Part shown: piece after piece, positions 43,560 to 52,801 of the stretch | Position numbering within the stretch: position 1 is the first letter of the stretch | Layout: the number at the start of each line of letters is the position of its first letter | NCBI RefSeq assembly: GCF_964199965.1 | Contig: NZ_CAXMZT010000003.1 | Coordinates: forward strand, 248,001 to 312,000 | Length of the DNA: 64,000 nt | Reading direction: 5' to 3' | From: JAFIFT01 sp020051095 | GTDB lineage: Bacteria; Pseudomonadota; Gammaproteobacteria; Legionellales; Legionellaceae | The notes under the pieces: model-generated | Database searches by the model: none | What the model was told of the DNA's origin: nothing | Seen by the model: the letters and a program-made list of their open reading frames with translations, nothing else | Translations under genes and position numbers: made by a program

Positions 43560-45940
43560 TATGATTCCCTCAGTTCTATTGACAGCTCTTGTTGAAGTAT
43601 TTTAAGTATAGCACTGATTTTATTATTGATCTCAATATCGGTTAAAGTTTTATCCGCCGCTTGCATGGCAACACTAATCGCCAAACTTTTTCTACCTTTA
43701 GGAATCGATTCCCCTAAATAACGATCGAACACATCGACTGAACGGAGTAGCTCATTACCCACCGCTTTTTCCACCAACCGTTTAATTTGCTCAAACTCCG
43801 TTGCTTCATCCACTAAAAGTGCTAGGTCTCGTCTAATTAAGGGGAATTTTGAGAACGATCGATAGGCGGGCTTTGGGCTAAATGTCGCTAAAGCACTTAA
43901 ACAAAGCTCAAACAAAAATACGGTTTGGCTAATATCCAAAGCGGCTGCTAAACGAGGATGAAGTTGTCCCATTCGCCCTACCCACTTTTGCTGGACATAG
44001 ATGTCGGCGCTTTGACCGGGATGTAAGGCTGGGTGGGTTGATGCTTTTAGTTGAATGTTGTTTAAACCGATGAATCGACATAAGGCCTGGACATCGCCTT
44101 TGATATCATAAAAATCAATTTTGCTGACATCATCACACCAATTAATTGCACCTCGTTGACCTAATGCCAAACCAGCAATCATCGGTTTTTCGATGATTTT
44201 TCCTTTTGAATAGTCAAATATGACACCCGACTCAAATAAATGCATGCTCGTGTGTTGCCGGTGGAGGTTGTGTAGCATGGAAGCCACCAATCCTGGCCAT
44301 AATCCTAATCGCATCTGAGACATTTCTGATGACAACGGATTCAACAGGTCCATGGTCTCTTCTTCGGGATAAAATGCCTTTTGCACTTGCGGATCCACGA
44401 AGCTATAGGTCACTGTTTCCTGATACCCACGCAATACAAGCCCGTTGGCTATTTTATCGTTCAAAACCTCAATCGCATCAATGCTACCATGAACGATTTC
44501 GCCTTCCATAGGACTTCCAACGATATGCTGAAATCCATATAAACGGATGACCTCTTCAACCAAATCCACATCCAAGTTCATATCAAATCGATACGAAGGC
44601 GCTTTGACTCGCCAAGGAGTTGACTTTGAGTCAATGTCCAAACCTAATGCTTGTAACATTTTTTCAATTTCAGCTTCCGCAATATCAACCCCAGTCAACT
44701 GTTTGACCTTAGCCGGGTTAAATTGTATAAGTGCTTGCTGGGGTAAATCAGCCAGATTTTCTGCAACAGTCAACTCACCAGCATCCCCGCCACAAATAGA
44801 TAAAATCAACTCACTTGCATAATCAATTGCCACCGTTTGGATGGATGGGTCTATCCCTCTTTCAAACCGCTGTGAGGAATCTGTGCAAAGACCATAGCGC
44901 CTTGCAATGCCCGCGATATGTTTTGGGTTAAAAAATGCACTTTCTAGGAAAATGGCGTGCGTATCGACGGTAACAGACGATTGTGCACCGCCCATGACAC
45001 CAGCTAAAGATAATGATTGCTTTTCATCGGCGATAACCAGCGCGTCAGGCGACAAAGAAATTTCTTTATCATCCAGTAGTAAAAGTGATTCACCGTCATT
45101 TGCAAACCTTACTTGCATAGCACCTTGCAACTTATCATTATCATAGGCATGCATCGGTTGACCTAATTCCATCATCACATAATTGGTGATATCCACCACG
45201 GGATGGATTGTTCGAAGGCCACAACGTCTTAATCGCTCCTGCATCCATAGGGGTGTAACGGCATTTGGATTAATGTTCTCAATGACACGGCCACAAAAAC
45301 GCCCGCAAGCTAAGCCTGCATTCAGATGAATTGAACGTTTAAGTCTTGATTTTATTGGTATTGTCACACTTGGCAACGGGTTGACCGAGCGTCTTGCTAA
45401 AGCAGCCACTTCTCTCGCAACACCTCGGATGCTAAAACAATCTGCTCTATTAGGCGTTAAATCAATATCAAGTGTCGTGTCATCTAAGGCTAAATAGGTT
45501 CGTAAATTTTCGCCCACCGGCGCATCATCAGGCAACTCCAAAATCCCTTCAGACTGATCAGCCATACCTAACTCGGTTGCCGAACATAACATGCCTTGAG
45601 AAGGTTGCCCCCGCAATTTTGCAGGTTTAATTTTCAAGCCATTGGGTAGAACAGCACCAACTTGAGCTAGTGCTACCTTCAATCCTGCGCGAACATTATG
45701 TGCGCCACAAACGATATCCACTTCACCTTTCCCCGTATTAACCTGGCAAAGGGTTAGTTTATCGGCATCGGGATGAGGGCTAGTGGCTGTTACCTCGGCA
45801 ACAATCACGTCGTTAAAATTACCCGCAGCAGGAATGATCCCATCGACTTCAAGCCCGGCCATGGTAATTTGTTCTGCCGTTGTATTTGCATCCCAGTCGC
45901 TGTCAACCCAAGATTTTAACCAATGTAAACTAACTTTCAT
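43559..45940 (-). CDS. pheT: Phenylalanine-tRNA ligase beta subunit
   Basis: A 793-residue subunit: N-terminal tRNA-binding EMAP-like region (DVIVAEVTATSPHPDADKLTLCQV), B3/B4 editing domain, B5 domain and C-terminal ferredoxin-fold anticodon-binding domain (SKFPLIRRDLALLVDEATEF, KSLAISVAMQA). Lies 21 bp after pheS and abuts ihfA. Confidence 0.97.
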   Translation of the reverse strand: MKVSLHWLKSWVDSDWDANTTAEQITMAGLEVDGIIPAAGNFNDVIVAEVTATSPHPDADKLTLCQVNTGKGEVDIVCGAHNVRAGLKVALAQVGAVLPNGLKIKPAKLRGQPSQGMLCSATELGMADQSEGILELPDDAPVGENLRTYLALDDTTLDIDLTPNRADCFSIRGVAREVAALARRSVNPLPSVTIPIKSRLKRSIHLNAGLACGRFCGRVIENINPNAVTPLWMQERLRRCGLRTIHPVVDITNYVMMELGQPMHAYDNDKLQGAMQVRFANDGESLLLLDDKEISLSPDALVIADEKQSLSLAGVMGGAQSSVTVDTHAIFLESAFFNPKHIAGIARRYGLCTDSSQRFERGIDPSIQTVAIDYASELILSICGGDAGELTVAENLADLPQQALIQFNPAKVKQLTGVDIAEAEIEKMLQALGLDIDSKSTPWRVKAPSYRFDMNLDVDLVEEVIRLYGFQHIVGSPMEGEIVHGSIDAIEVLNDKIANGLVLRGYQETVTYSFVDPQVQKAFYPEEETMDLLNPLSSEMSQMRLGLWPGLVASMLHNLHRQHTSMHLFESGVIFDYSKGKIIEKPMIAGLALGQRGAINWCDDVSKIDFYDIKGDVQALCRFIGLNNIQLKASTHPALHPGQSADIYVQQKWVGRMGQLHPRLAAALDISQTVFLFELCLSALATFSPKPAYRSFSKFPLIRRDLALLVDEATEFEQIKRLVEKAVGNELLRSVDVFDRYLGESIPKGRKSLAISVAMQAADKTLTDIEINNKISAILKILQQELSIELRES

Positions 45941-45961
45941 GAGGTGATTCCAGAATAGATA

Positions 45962-46975
45962 TTAAAACTGTTTCAAAAAGGCCAAATCATTTTCAAACAT
46001 GATGCGTAAATCATCGATGCCATAATACAACATCGCTAATCGATCAATTCCAAGGCCAAAGGCATAGCCTTGATACTCATTGGGATCGATGTTGACTGCT
46101 TTTAATACATTTGGATGAACCATACCACATCCAAGAACTTCCAACCACCCTGTCATTTTACACGACCGACATCCTTCTCCTTTGCAGTGGGTGCAAGAGA
46201 TGTCTACCTCGGCAGAAGGCTCTGTGAAAGGAAAATAGGAAGGCCTGAATCGCGTTTTAACGGGCGCGCCAAAAAAGTCAGAGAAAAAATTGGTCAGAAG
46301 CTCTTTTAAGTGGCTTAAATTAGATACTTTATCAATGACTAGTCCCTCAACCTGGTGAAACATGGGTGTGTGGGTAACATCCGAATCACATCGGTAAACT
46401 CGCCCGGGGGCAATCAATCGAAACGGTGGCTTGCCATGCTCCATACTACGGATTTGCACCGGTGAGGTATGTGTTCTTAATAAATGGCCATCACCGAAAT
46501 AAAATGTATCATGCATAGCACGCGCGGGATGGTGGTCGGGGATGTTTAATGCTTCAAAATTATAATAATCGGTTTCAATTTCTGGTCCAGTAACCACATC
46601 AAAACCTAGCTTACTAAAGTATTCATTGATTCGCTTTTTTGTCAGCGATATGGGATGTTTTGAACCAACCTGTCTGTGCCTACCAGGCAACGTGACATCA
46701 ATGGTTTCTTCAGCTAATTTTTTATTGAGTAACGACTCCGCAAAGTCTTCCTTTTTTGCCTCAATTTGGTGATGAATCGCTTGCTTTGCTTCATTCACCA
46801 ACTGGCCGACTTTGGGTCGCTCTTCTGCCGATAGCTGAGCCAAGCTTTTTAAAATACCCGTTAACTTACCTTTTTTACCCAGGTATTCCACGCGTATATC
46901 ATCGAGACTTTTAGCATCTTCTACCGCTTCAATTGCAGCCGTTGCTTCATTGACATATAACTCTATCTCTTGCAT
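45962..46975 (-). CDS. pheS: Phenylalanine-tRNA ligase alpha subunit
   Basis: A 337-residue catalytic subunit: N-terminal coiled coil, LTKKRINEYFSKLGFDVVTGPEIETDYYNFEALN, motif 2 IAPGRVYRCDSDVTHTPMFHQVEG, and motif 3 GYAFGLGIDRLAMLYYGIDDLR. Forms the alpha2beta2 synthetase with PheT. A terminator/attenuator lies between rplT and this gene. Confidence 0.97.
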   Translation of the reverse strand: MQEIELYVNEATAAIEAVEDAKSLDDIRVEYLGKKGKLTGILKSLAQLSAEERPKVGQLVNEAKQAIHHQIEAKKEDFAESLLNKKLAEETIDVTLPGRHRQVGSKHPISLTKKRINEYFSKLGFDVVTGPEIETDYYNFEALNIPDHHPARAMHDTFYFGDGHLLRTHTSPVQIRSMEHGKPPFRLIAPGRVYRCDSDVTHTPMFHQVEGLVIDKVSNLSHLKELLTNFFSDFFGAPVKTRFRPSYFPFTEPSAEVDISCTHCKGEGCRSCKMTGWLEVLGCGMVHPNVLKAVNIDPNEYQGYAFGLGIDRLAMLYYGIDDLRIMFENDLAFLKQF

Positions 46976-47078
46976 ATATTACTTTCCATAAGCGTTATTA
47001 CGCCAAACGGGTTGCAAAAGAGCCTATTCAATCATACATCCCAGGTGTTTGGCTAGTGTAATTATCAATTTTAGAAAG

Positions 47079-47124
47079 AAAAAAGGGCAGATTTAAGACG
47101 CGTTTGCAGTCTGTCATCTACCCC
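47079..47124 (-). terminator. Terminator or attenuator between rplT and pheS
   Basis: On the minus strand GGGTAGAT (with inner AGAC) pairs with GTCT and ATCTGCCC and is followed by a T6 run. It separates the ribosomal-protein part from pheST and could attenuate pheST. A short frame opening inside it has only two Phe codons, both in the T-run, so I do not call a leader peptide. Confidence 0.75.
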
Positions 47125-47144
47125 TTATAAGATGTAACGCTAGC

Positions 47145-47501
47145 TTAGCTTAATGCCGCTTTCGCTTTTTCAGCTATTTTTGCAAATGCATCATGATCAT
47201 GCACCGCAATATCAGCAAGCGTTTTCCGATCAATTTCGATATTCGCTTTCTTTAAGCCATCAATTAATCGGCTATAGGATAGGTCACATAAACGCGCAGC
47301 TGCGTTAATACGCGTTATCCACAAAGCACGAAACTGTCTCTTTTTTTGACGACGGTCACGGTACGCATATTGCCCCGCTTTAATGACCGCTTGCTTTGCG
47401 ACGCGATAAACTCGACTACGGGCACCGTAATAACCTTTCGCTTGCTTTAAAATTTTCTTATGACGTGCCTTGGCTGTGACGCCTCTTTTCACTCTTGGCA
47501 T
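47145..47501 (-). CDS. rplT: 50S ribosomal protein L20
   Basis: A 118-residue protein: MPRVKRGVTAKARHKKILKQAKGYYGARSRVYR and ALWITRINAAARLCDLSYSRLI. Follows rpmI by 15 bp. In E. coli L20 represses rpmI-rplT translation; the same control is likely but not shown here. Confidence 0.97.
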   Translation of the reverse strand: MPRVKRGVTAKARHKKILKQAKGYYGARSRVYRVAKQAVIKAGQYAYRDRRQKKRQFRALWITRINAAARLCDLSYSRLIDGLKKANIEIDRKTLADIAVHDHDAFAKIAEKAKAALS

Positions 47502-47516
47502 ATTGGACTCCCCCTA

Positions 47517-47717
47517 TTAACCACCGTTCAACATACGTTTTACCATCTTTGCATCTGGAGCACTGAGCATCAGATTAGATGAACGCAGTTGACGTTTTCG
47601 TTTAGGGCTTTTCTTAGTCAAAATATGACTTCGATTGGCACGACGACTTTTCACTTTTCCGCTAGCTGTCACTTTAAAGCGTTTGCTAGCACCTCGATGA
47701 GATTTTAACTTTGACAT
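47517..47717 (-). CDS. rpmI: 50S ribosomal protein L35
   Basis: A 66-residue basic protein: SKLKSHRGASKRFKVTASGKVKSRRANRSHILTKKS. True start at the ATG at 47717 with GGAG upstream; the longer frame would add 15 unrelated residues. Confidence 0.96.
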   Translation of the reverse strand: MSKLKSHRGASKRFKVTASGKVKSRRANRSHILTKKSPKRKRQLRSSNLMLSAPDAKMVKRMLNGG

Positions 47718-47826
47718 TAAATACTCCGCATTTAGTACGCATAAACGATGTTCGTACGACAACCAATTGCTATCTAGACTGCCTAAAAGGCATGACCAGC
47801 TAGTATTGACTTAACTCGTAAAAACG

Positions 47827-48366
47827 CTACTTCTTCTTAGGCGCCAGTACCATAAGTATCTGTTTTCCTTCACGTTTTGGGCTCTGCTCAATCACAGCAA
47901 GTTCTTCTGTGTCTTTAACCAGTCGCTCCATCAAACGCATGCCTAAGTCTTGGTGTGCCATTTCTCGTCCCCGAAACCGCAGGGTCACTTTGGCTTTATC
48001 ACCATTATTCAGGAAACGTATCAGGTTGCGTAGTTTGACCTGATAATCCCCTTCCTCCGTCCTTGGTGTAAACTTTAATTCTTTGATTGAAAACTGTTTC
48101 AATCGTTGCTTTTTCTTTGCCTCTGCTTTCTTCTTGTTTTCCTCGAAAAGAAACTTCCCATAATCCATGATACGGCATACAGGGGGGGCTGCTGTAGGCG
48201 AAATTTCGACTAAATCGCTATCACTTTCTTCCGCCGCTCTCAGTGCTTCCCGGATTGATACTATGCCTACCTGGTTGCCATCAACATCAATTAAACGCAC
48301 TTCTGGTGCTGTGATTTTTTCATTGACACGTGCGCGATCGTTTTCACGCTTAGATGTTGTATTAAT
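47827..48366 (-). CDS. infC: Translation initiation factor IF-3 (ATT start codon)
   Basis: A 179-residue factor: VNEKITAPEVRLIDVDGNQVGIV, PTAAPPVCRIMDYGKFLFEE and MAHQDLGMRLMERL. There is no ATG, GTG or TTG in the right place. The strong GGAGG site at 48373-48378 is followed after 7 bases by ATT at 48366-48364, giving INTTSKREND. This is the rare AUU start known for infC in other bacteria, which allows IF3 to reduce its own synthesis. The TTG at 48387 has no ribosome site. Confidence 0.95.
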   Translation of the reverse strand: MNTTSKRENDRARVNEKITAPEVRLIDVDGNQVGIVSIREALRAAEESDSDLVEISPTAAPPVCRIMDYGKFLFEENKKKAEAKKKQRLKQFSIKELKFTPRTEEGDYQVKLRNLIRFLNNGDKAKVTLRFRGREMAHQDLGMRLMERLVKDTEELAVIEQSPKREGKQILMVLAPKKK

Positions 48367-48488
48367 GGTGTTTCCTCCAATAAACAATCTTAAAGCAAAA
48401 TATTATTCTAAATCCTAAGGAAAATCCCTAGAATTGAACAATAACAAATAATTGGATTGTTGAGTAACCCCAACAAACCAATCTTCAA

Positions 48489-50402
48489 TTATCCCGCGAT
48501 CTGTTTTGATTCGACGGCTTCTTTTACCAGTTGGATAAACTTATCCAGTGGCATACCCCCTAAGTCTTGACCAGCTCGGGTCCTAACACTGACTTGCTGA
48601 TTTTCTACTTCTTTATCACCAATAATCAGTTGGTAGGGAATTTTTTGTAAAGTATGCTCACGAATTTTATATCCAATTTTCTCATTTCTCAAGTCTGTTT
48701 TAACACGAATTCCACATTTTTTCATCTGATCAGCTATTTCTACCGCATATTTATGGTGTTTATCCGTTATCGACATCACCACAACTTGCTCTGGAGACAA
48801 CCAAACCGGGAAAATCCCAGCATAGTGTTCAACGAGAATCCCCATGAAGCGCTCAAAAGTACCAATAATCGCACGATGAATCATCACAGGAATTTGTTTA
48901 CTACCATCTTCAGCGATATATTCAGCACCTAAACGCTCAGGCATGGAAAAATCAATTTGAATGGTGCCACACTGCCATATTCGTCCGAGACTATCCGATA
49001 ACGAACACTCGATCTTTGGACCATAAAATGCCCCTTCTCCGGGTGCGTCAACCCAGGTAATGTTACTACCTGCCATGGCTTTCTTCAAACCCTCTTCTGC
49101 TTTATCCCAAACGGCATCAGACCCGACTCGTTTTTCAGGGCGTAATGCAAGGCGATATAAAATCTTATCAAAGCCAAAATCTTGATAGACGGATTTAACT
49201 AACTGCAACAGTTTAACAACTTCCGTTTGAATCTGATCTTCTGTACAAAAAATATGGGCATCATCTTGAACAAAATTTCTCACCCGTAACAAGCCATGCA
49301 GTGCACCGGAAGGTTCACATCGATGGCAATTACCAAACTCAGCTAATCGCAGAGGCAGTTCACGGTAGCTTTTTAAGCCTTGATTAAACACTTGCACATG
49401 GCAAGGACAATTCATTGGCTTAATCGCATATTGGCGATTTTCCGTCTCAGTGAGAAACATTTCATCGCGAAAATTTGCTAAATGACCTGATTGCTGCCAT
49501 AGGCTGACATCAACCATTTGTGGCGTTCGAATTTCCTGATAATCATTCGCCAAGCACTCTCGCAAGTAGTTTTGCATAACCTGATAAATTGTCCATCCTT
49601 TTGGATGCCAAAATACCATGCCAGGCGCGATATCTTGGAAATGAAATAAGCCAAGTGCTTTTCCAAGGCGTCGATGATCACGCTTTTCAGCTTCTTCAAT
49701 GCGGTGCAAATACGCGTCAAGATCTTTTTTATTCAACCATGCTGTCCCGTAAATTCGTTGCAGCATTTCGTTATTTGAATCGCCTCGCCAATACGCACCG
49801 GCTAGTTTCGTTAATTTAAATGCTTTGAGAAACCCCGTGGATGGCACATGAGGCCCTCGACAAAGATCTTCAAAACTGCCTTGTTTATAGAGAGAAATCA
49901 CTTCACCAGAGGGGATCTCTTCAATGATCTTGGCTTTGTAGTTTTCGCCAATGCCTTTAAAATATTCAATTGCTTCATTTCTAGGCAAAGAACGTCGAGT
50001 AACCAGAAAATTCTCTTTTGCCAATGCCGCCATTTTTTCTTCAATTTGCGCTAAGTCTTCGGGCGTAAATGGTCGACCAAAGGCAAAGTCATAATAGAAC
50101 CCGTCTTCAATCACTGGACCAATCGTGACTTGCGCGGAAGGGAAAAGCTCTTTCACCGCCTGAGCTAAGAGATGCGCTGTAGAATGACGAATAACATCTA
50201 AGCTTTCTTCATTTTTCTCGGTTAAAATGACCAACGAGGCATCATCTTCGATGGTATAAGACGTATCAACTAATCGATCATTCACTTTGCCCGCAATAGC
50301 GGCTTTCGCCAATCCAGGGCTAATTGACATAGCGATGTCAAATACACTCACTGGTTGCGAAAATGACTTGACACTGCCATCCGGTAATTGAATATTTGGC
50401 AT
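48489..50402 (-). CDS. thrS: Threonine-tRNA ligase
   Basis: A 637-residue class II synthetase: N-terminal TGS domain (PNIQLPDGSVKSFSQPVSV), editing domain (HSTAHLLAQAVKELFP), catalytic core with MKPMNCPCHVQVF and RVRNFVQDDAHIFC, and C-terminal anticodon-binding domain. Start at the ATG at 50402, preceded by GGAGAGAGG; the upstream start adds 15 residues that are not conserved. Heads thrS-infC-rpmI-rplT-pheST-ihfA. Confidence 0.96.
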   Translation of the reverse strand: MPNIQLPDGSVKSFSQPVSVFDIAMSISPGLAKAAIAGKVNDRLVDTSYTIEDDASLVILTEKNEESLDVIRHSTAHLLAQAVKELFPSAQVTIGPVIEDGFYYDFAFGRPFTPEDLAQIEEKMAALAKENFLVTRRSLPRNEAIEYFKGIGENYKAKIIEEIPSGEVISLYKQGSFEDLCRGPHVPSTGFLKAFKLTKLAGAYWRGDSNNEMLQRIYGTAWLNKKDLDAYLHRIEEAEKRDHRRLGKALGLFHFQDIAPGMVFWHPKGWTIYQVMQNYLRECLANDYQEIRTPQMVDVSLWQQSGHLANFRDEMFLTETENRQYAIKPMNCPCHVQVFNQGLKSYRELPLRLAEFGNCHRCEPSGALHGLLRVRNFVQDDAHIFCTEDQIQTEVVKLLQLVKSVYQDFGFDKILYRLALRPEKRVGSDAVWDKAEEGLKKAMAGSNITWVDAPGEGAFYGPKIECSLSDSLGRIWQCGTIQIDFSMPERLGAEYIAEDGSKQIPVMIHRAIIGTFERFMGILVEHYAGIFPVWLSPEQVVVMSITDKHHKYAVEIADQMKKCGIRVKTDLRNEKIGYKIREHTLQKIPYQLIIGDKEVENQQVSVRTRAGQDLGGMPLDKFIQLVKEAVESKQIAG

Positions 50403-50509
50403 ACCCTCTCTCCGATTAGACTGATTGTAGTATTGTTTCATTCTCACACGAATCAGTAATCAGCTTAAAAATAACGAGAAGTCATTCCAAGCTCTAGGTG
50501 AGAAGTTTA

Positions 50510-50535
50510 TAAAAAAAACCCTGCTACGCAGGGTT
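50510..50535 (-). terminator. Terminator after tRNA-Val
   Basis: On the minus strand AACCCTG-cgtag-CAGGG is followed by a run of eight Ts. Right after the tRNA in its direction of transcription. Confidence 0.88.
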
Positions 50536-50542
50536 CAAAATT

Positions 50543-50617
50543 TGGTAGGCACGAGTGGGTTCGAACCACCGACCACCACCATGTCAAGGTGGTGCTCTAC
50601 CACTGAGCTACGTGCCT
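50543..50617 (-). tRNA. tRNA-Val (GAC)
   Basis: On the minus strand AGGCACG pairs with CGTGCCT, followed by A and encoded CCA. D-arm TAGCTCAGTGG, anticodon stem CCACC/GGTGG around TTGACAT with anticodon GAC, and a GGTTCGAACCC T-arm. 75 nt including CCA. Confidence 0.96.
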
Positions 50618-50803
50618 ATATTTTATGCATCGATTTAAGTTCTATGTATTCTAGGAAATATCCCCAACAAGATCAACCATTTTAGCAAGTTTTTATTGCA
50701 CGATGTCATTTCTGTCGTTAATATAAATCTTACTTATTATTTTGTTAATTACTTTTTTCTACCTTTCGTTGATAGAAAAGAGCCTCAAAAAATAACAACA
50801 AAA

Positions 50804-51430
50804 ATGGCAAAATTATATTTCTATTATTCAGCAATGAATGCTGGTAAAAGCACGGTACTGTTGCAATCAAGCCACAATTATCAAGAACGTGGCATGCAAA
50901 CGCTCCTCTTGACTCCCAAAATTGATAATCGATTTGCTGAAGGCATCATCCATTCTCGGATAGGATTATCCGAATCAGCTTATTCCTTTAGCGAAAATGA
51001 TGACCTTTATGATTGGGTTAGCACACAAAAGCTTTCCCTTGCCAACGTCGCCTGCGTGCTAATTGATGAAGCGCAATTTTTATCAAAAAGACAAGTAACC
51101 CAGCTGTGCGATGTCACAGATAAACTCAAATTACCCGTTCTAGCGTATGGTTTGCGGACAGATTTTCTTGGCGAGCTTTTTGAAGGAAGCCAGTATTTGT
51201 TGGCCTGGGCTGATGAGCTAGTTGAAATCAAAACCATTTGCCATTGTGGCAGCAAGGCAACCATGAACTTGCGGATCGATGAAAATGGGAAAGCCCTTGA
51301 TATAGGAGAGCAGTTGCTAATTGGCGGGAATGATCGCTATGTTTCAACCTGCCGTCGACACTTTAAGCAAAAAAATCCGGGGCATGGGCACGATATCGCC
51401 AAGAATACAAAGACAGAAGCATGTGTTTAA
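50804..51430 (+). CDS. tdk: Thymidine kinase (type II)
   Basis: A 208-residue kinase that salvages thymidine to dTMP. P-loop SAMNAGKST, LIDEAQF, the lasso region AYGLRTDFLGELFEGS, and zinc-binding CHCGSKA with the distal CRRHF. The true start is the ATG at 50804; the longer frame begins in non-coding sequence. First gene of the tdk-MFS-MFS-deoB block. Confidence 0.94.
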   Translation: MAKLYFYYSAMNAGKSTVLLQSSHNYQERGMQTLLLTPKIDNRFAEGIIHSRIGLSESAYSFSENDDLYDWVSTQKLSLANVACVLIDEAQFLSKRQVTQLCDVTDKLKLPVLAYGLRTDFLGELFEGSQYLLAWADELVEIKTICHCGSKATMNLRIDENGKALDIGEQLLIGGNDRYVSTCRRHFKQKNPGHGHDIAKNTKTEACV

Positions 51431-51523
51431 TTATCATTTTTTGTACAAAATAGTTACCATTGTTGATCCTTTTTTGATATAATGTGCCTCAATTTTTAAG
51501 CACCTTAACCTTTGGAGTTGAAA

Positions 51524-52801
51524 TTGTCCAAACCAGCTAGTTTTGCCTCTTCTAATGTGGGCTTAAGGGATTCCTCGTTAGCGTGGATTGTTTGCCTTTC
51601 AGCTGGCCTTTTTTTCTTGTATGAATTTTTTCAACTCAACTTATTTGACACCATTAATCGCGATTTTAGCCAAGCCCTTTCTCTCAATAGCGTACAAGTT
51701 GGCTGGATTTCGTCTTCTTTTCTGATTGCTGATGTCTTATTTTTATTACCAGCCGGGTTAATCCTCGACCGATTTTCAATACGCTCTGTGATTTTATTTG
51801 CCTTAGTTTTAAGTGTTGCCGGGACGTTTGGCTTTGCCGTGACCCACTCCTTCACATTCGCATTTTTCTGCCATTTTTTATCCGGGATTGGTAATGCGTT
51901 TTGTTTCTTAGCCTGTGTGATGTTGGTCACCCAGTGGTTCCCTCGTAACCGGCAAGCCTTAGTGATTGGCATTATTGTTACCATGGCATTCTTGGGTGGA
52001 ACATTAGCGCATGTCCCCTTGCTCTGGTTGAAAGCACATTTTGGTTGGCGCCAATCTTTAATGATCGATGGCCTTGTGGGCATTGGTATTTTAGCCATTA
52101 TCGCACTATTTGTGAGTGAAAAGAGGCCCAATCTTCCCGTCAAGAAAACTGCCCATCAACCATTTTGGAAATCCTTAAGACTCGCTGTTCAAAATCGCCA
52201 GAATTGGGTATTAGGGCTTTACACAGCCATATTAAATTTACCCATTATGGTGCTTTGTGCCCTTTGGGGAACTCGGTTTATGACAGAAGTGTATGGCTGG
52301 CCAGAACAATTAAGCTCTGAGATGATGTCGAATATTTTCTATGGCAGTATGGTGGGATGTCCTGTTATTGGTTGGCTATCAGACCAACTTGACCAACGCC
52401 GAAGCTTAATGATTTTTTGCGCAATCATCACCTTGCTTTTGTCTTTGCCTATGAGTTTTGGATGGCAGGTTAGCCCTACCACCATGAAATGGTTGTGCTT
52501 TACCATAGGCTTTATCACCAGTGCACAAGTATTAAGTTATCCACTTATCGCTGAAAGCAATCCGCTGGAATATCGTGGCGCAGCAACTGGTTTCGCCTCT
52601 GTCTTAATCATGGGCGGTGGCATGGTTGGTCAGTTACTGTATAGTTTTATGTTGAACATGCATGCGCAACAACAAACTGTTTACACCAGTGCTGATCATT
52701 TATCCACAATTATCATGTTACCCATTTTATTTGTTGGCGCAATTGTTACTGCCATCTTGATTCGAACCCCTACTAATAACCAGCCAATTAAGGAGACTTA
52801 A
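51524..52801 (+). CDS. MFS transporter, Pht-like (candidate nucleoside importer) 1
   Basis: A 425-residue, 12-transmembrane MFS protein. The TTG at 51524 is the likely start, because GGAG lies 6 bases before it. Segments FLYEFFQLNLF, DRFSIRSVILFALVLS and PRNRQALVIGIIVTMAFLGG resemble the Legionella phagosomal transporter (Pht) family. The neighbouring tdk and deoB suggest nucleosides, perhaps thymidine, as cargo. It overlaps the next gene by one base and is its paralogue. Confidence 0.82.
   Translation: MSKPASFASSNVGLRDSSLAWIVCLSAGLFFLYEFFQLNLFDTINRDFSQALSLNSVQVGWISSSFLIADVLFLLPAGLILDRFSIRSVILFALVLSVAGTFGFAVTHSFTFAFFCHFLSGIGNAFCFLACVMLVTQWFPRNRQALVIGIIVTMAFLGGTLAHVPLLWLKAHFGWRQSLMIDGLVGIGILAIIALFVSEKRPNLPVKKTAHQPFWKSLRLAVQNRQNWVLGLYTAILNLPIMVLCALWGTRFMTEVYGWPEQLSSEMMSNIFYGSMVGCPVIGWLSDQLDQRRSLMIFCAIITLLLSLPMSFGWQVSPTTMKWLCFTIGFITSAQVLSYPLIAESNPLEYRGAATGFASVLIMGGGMVGQLLYSFMLNMHAQQQTVYTSADHLSTIIMLPILFVGAIVTAILIRTPTNNQPIKET

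Noticed and set aside
47020..47115. Phe leader peptide for pheST
   Set aside because: A short frame starting ATGACAGAC inside the hairpin has Phe codons only in the terminator T-run, which cannot give classical attenuation.
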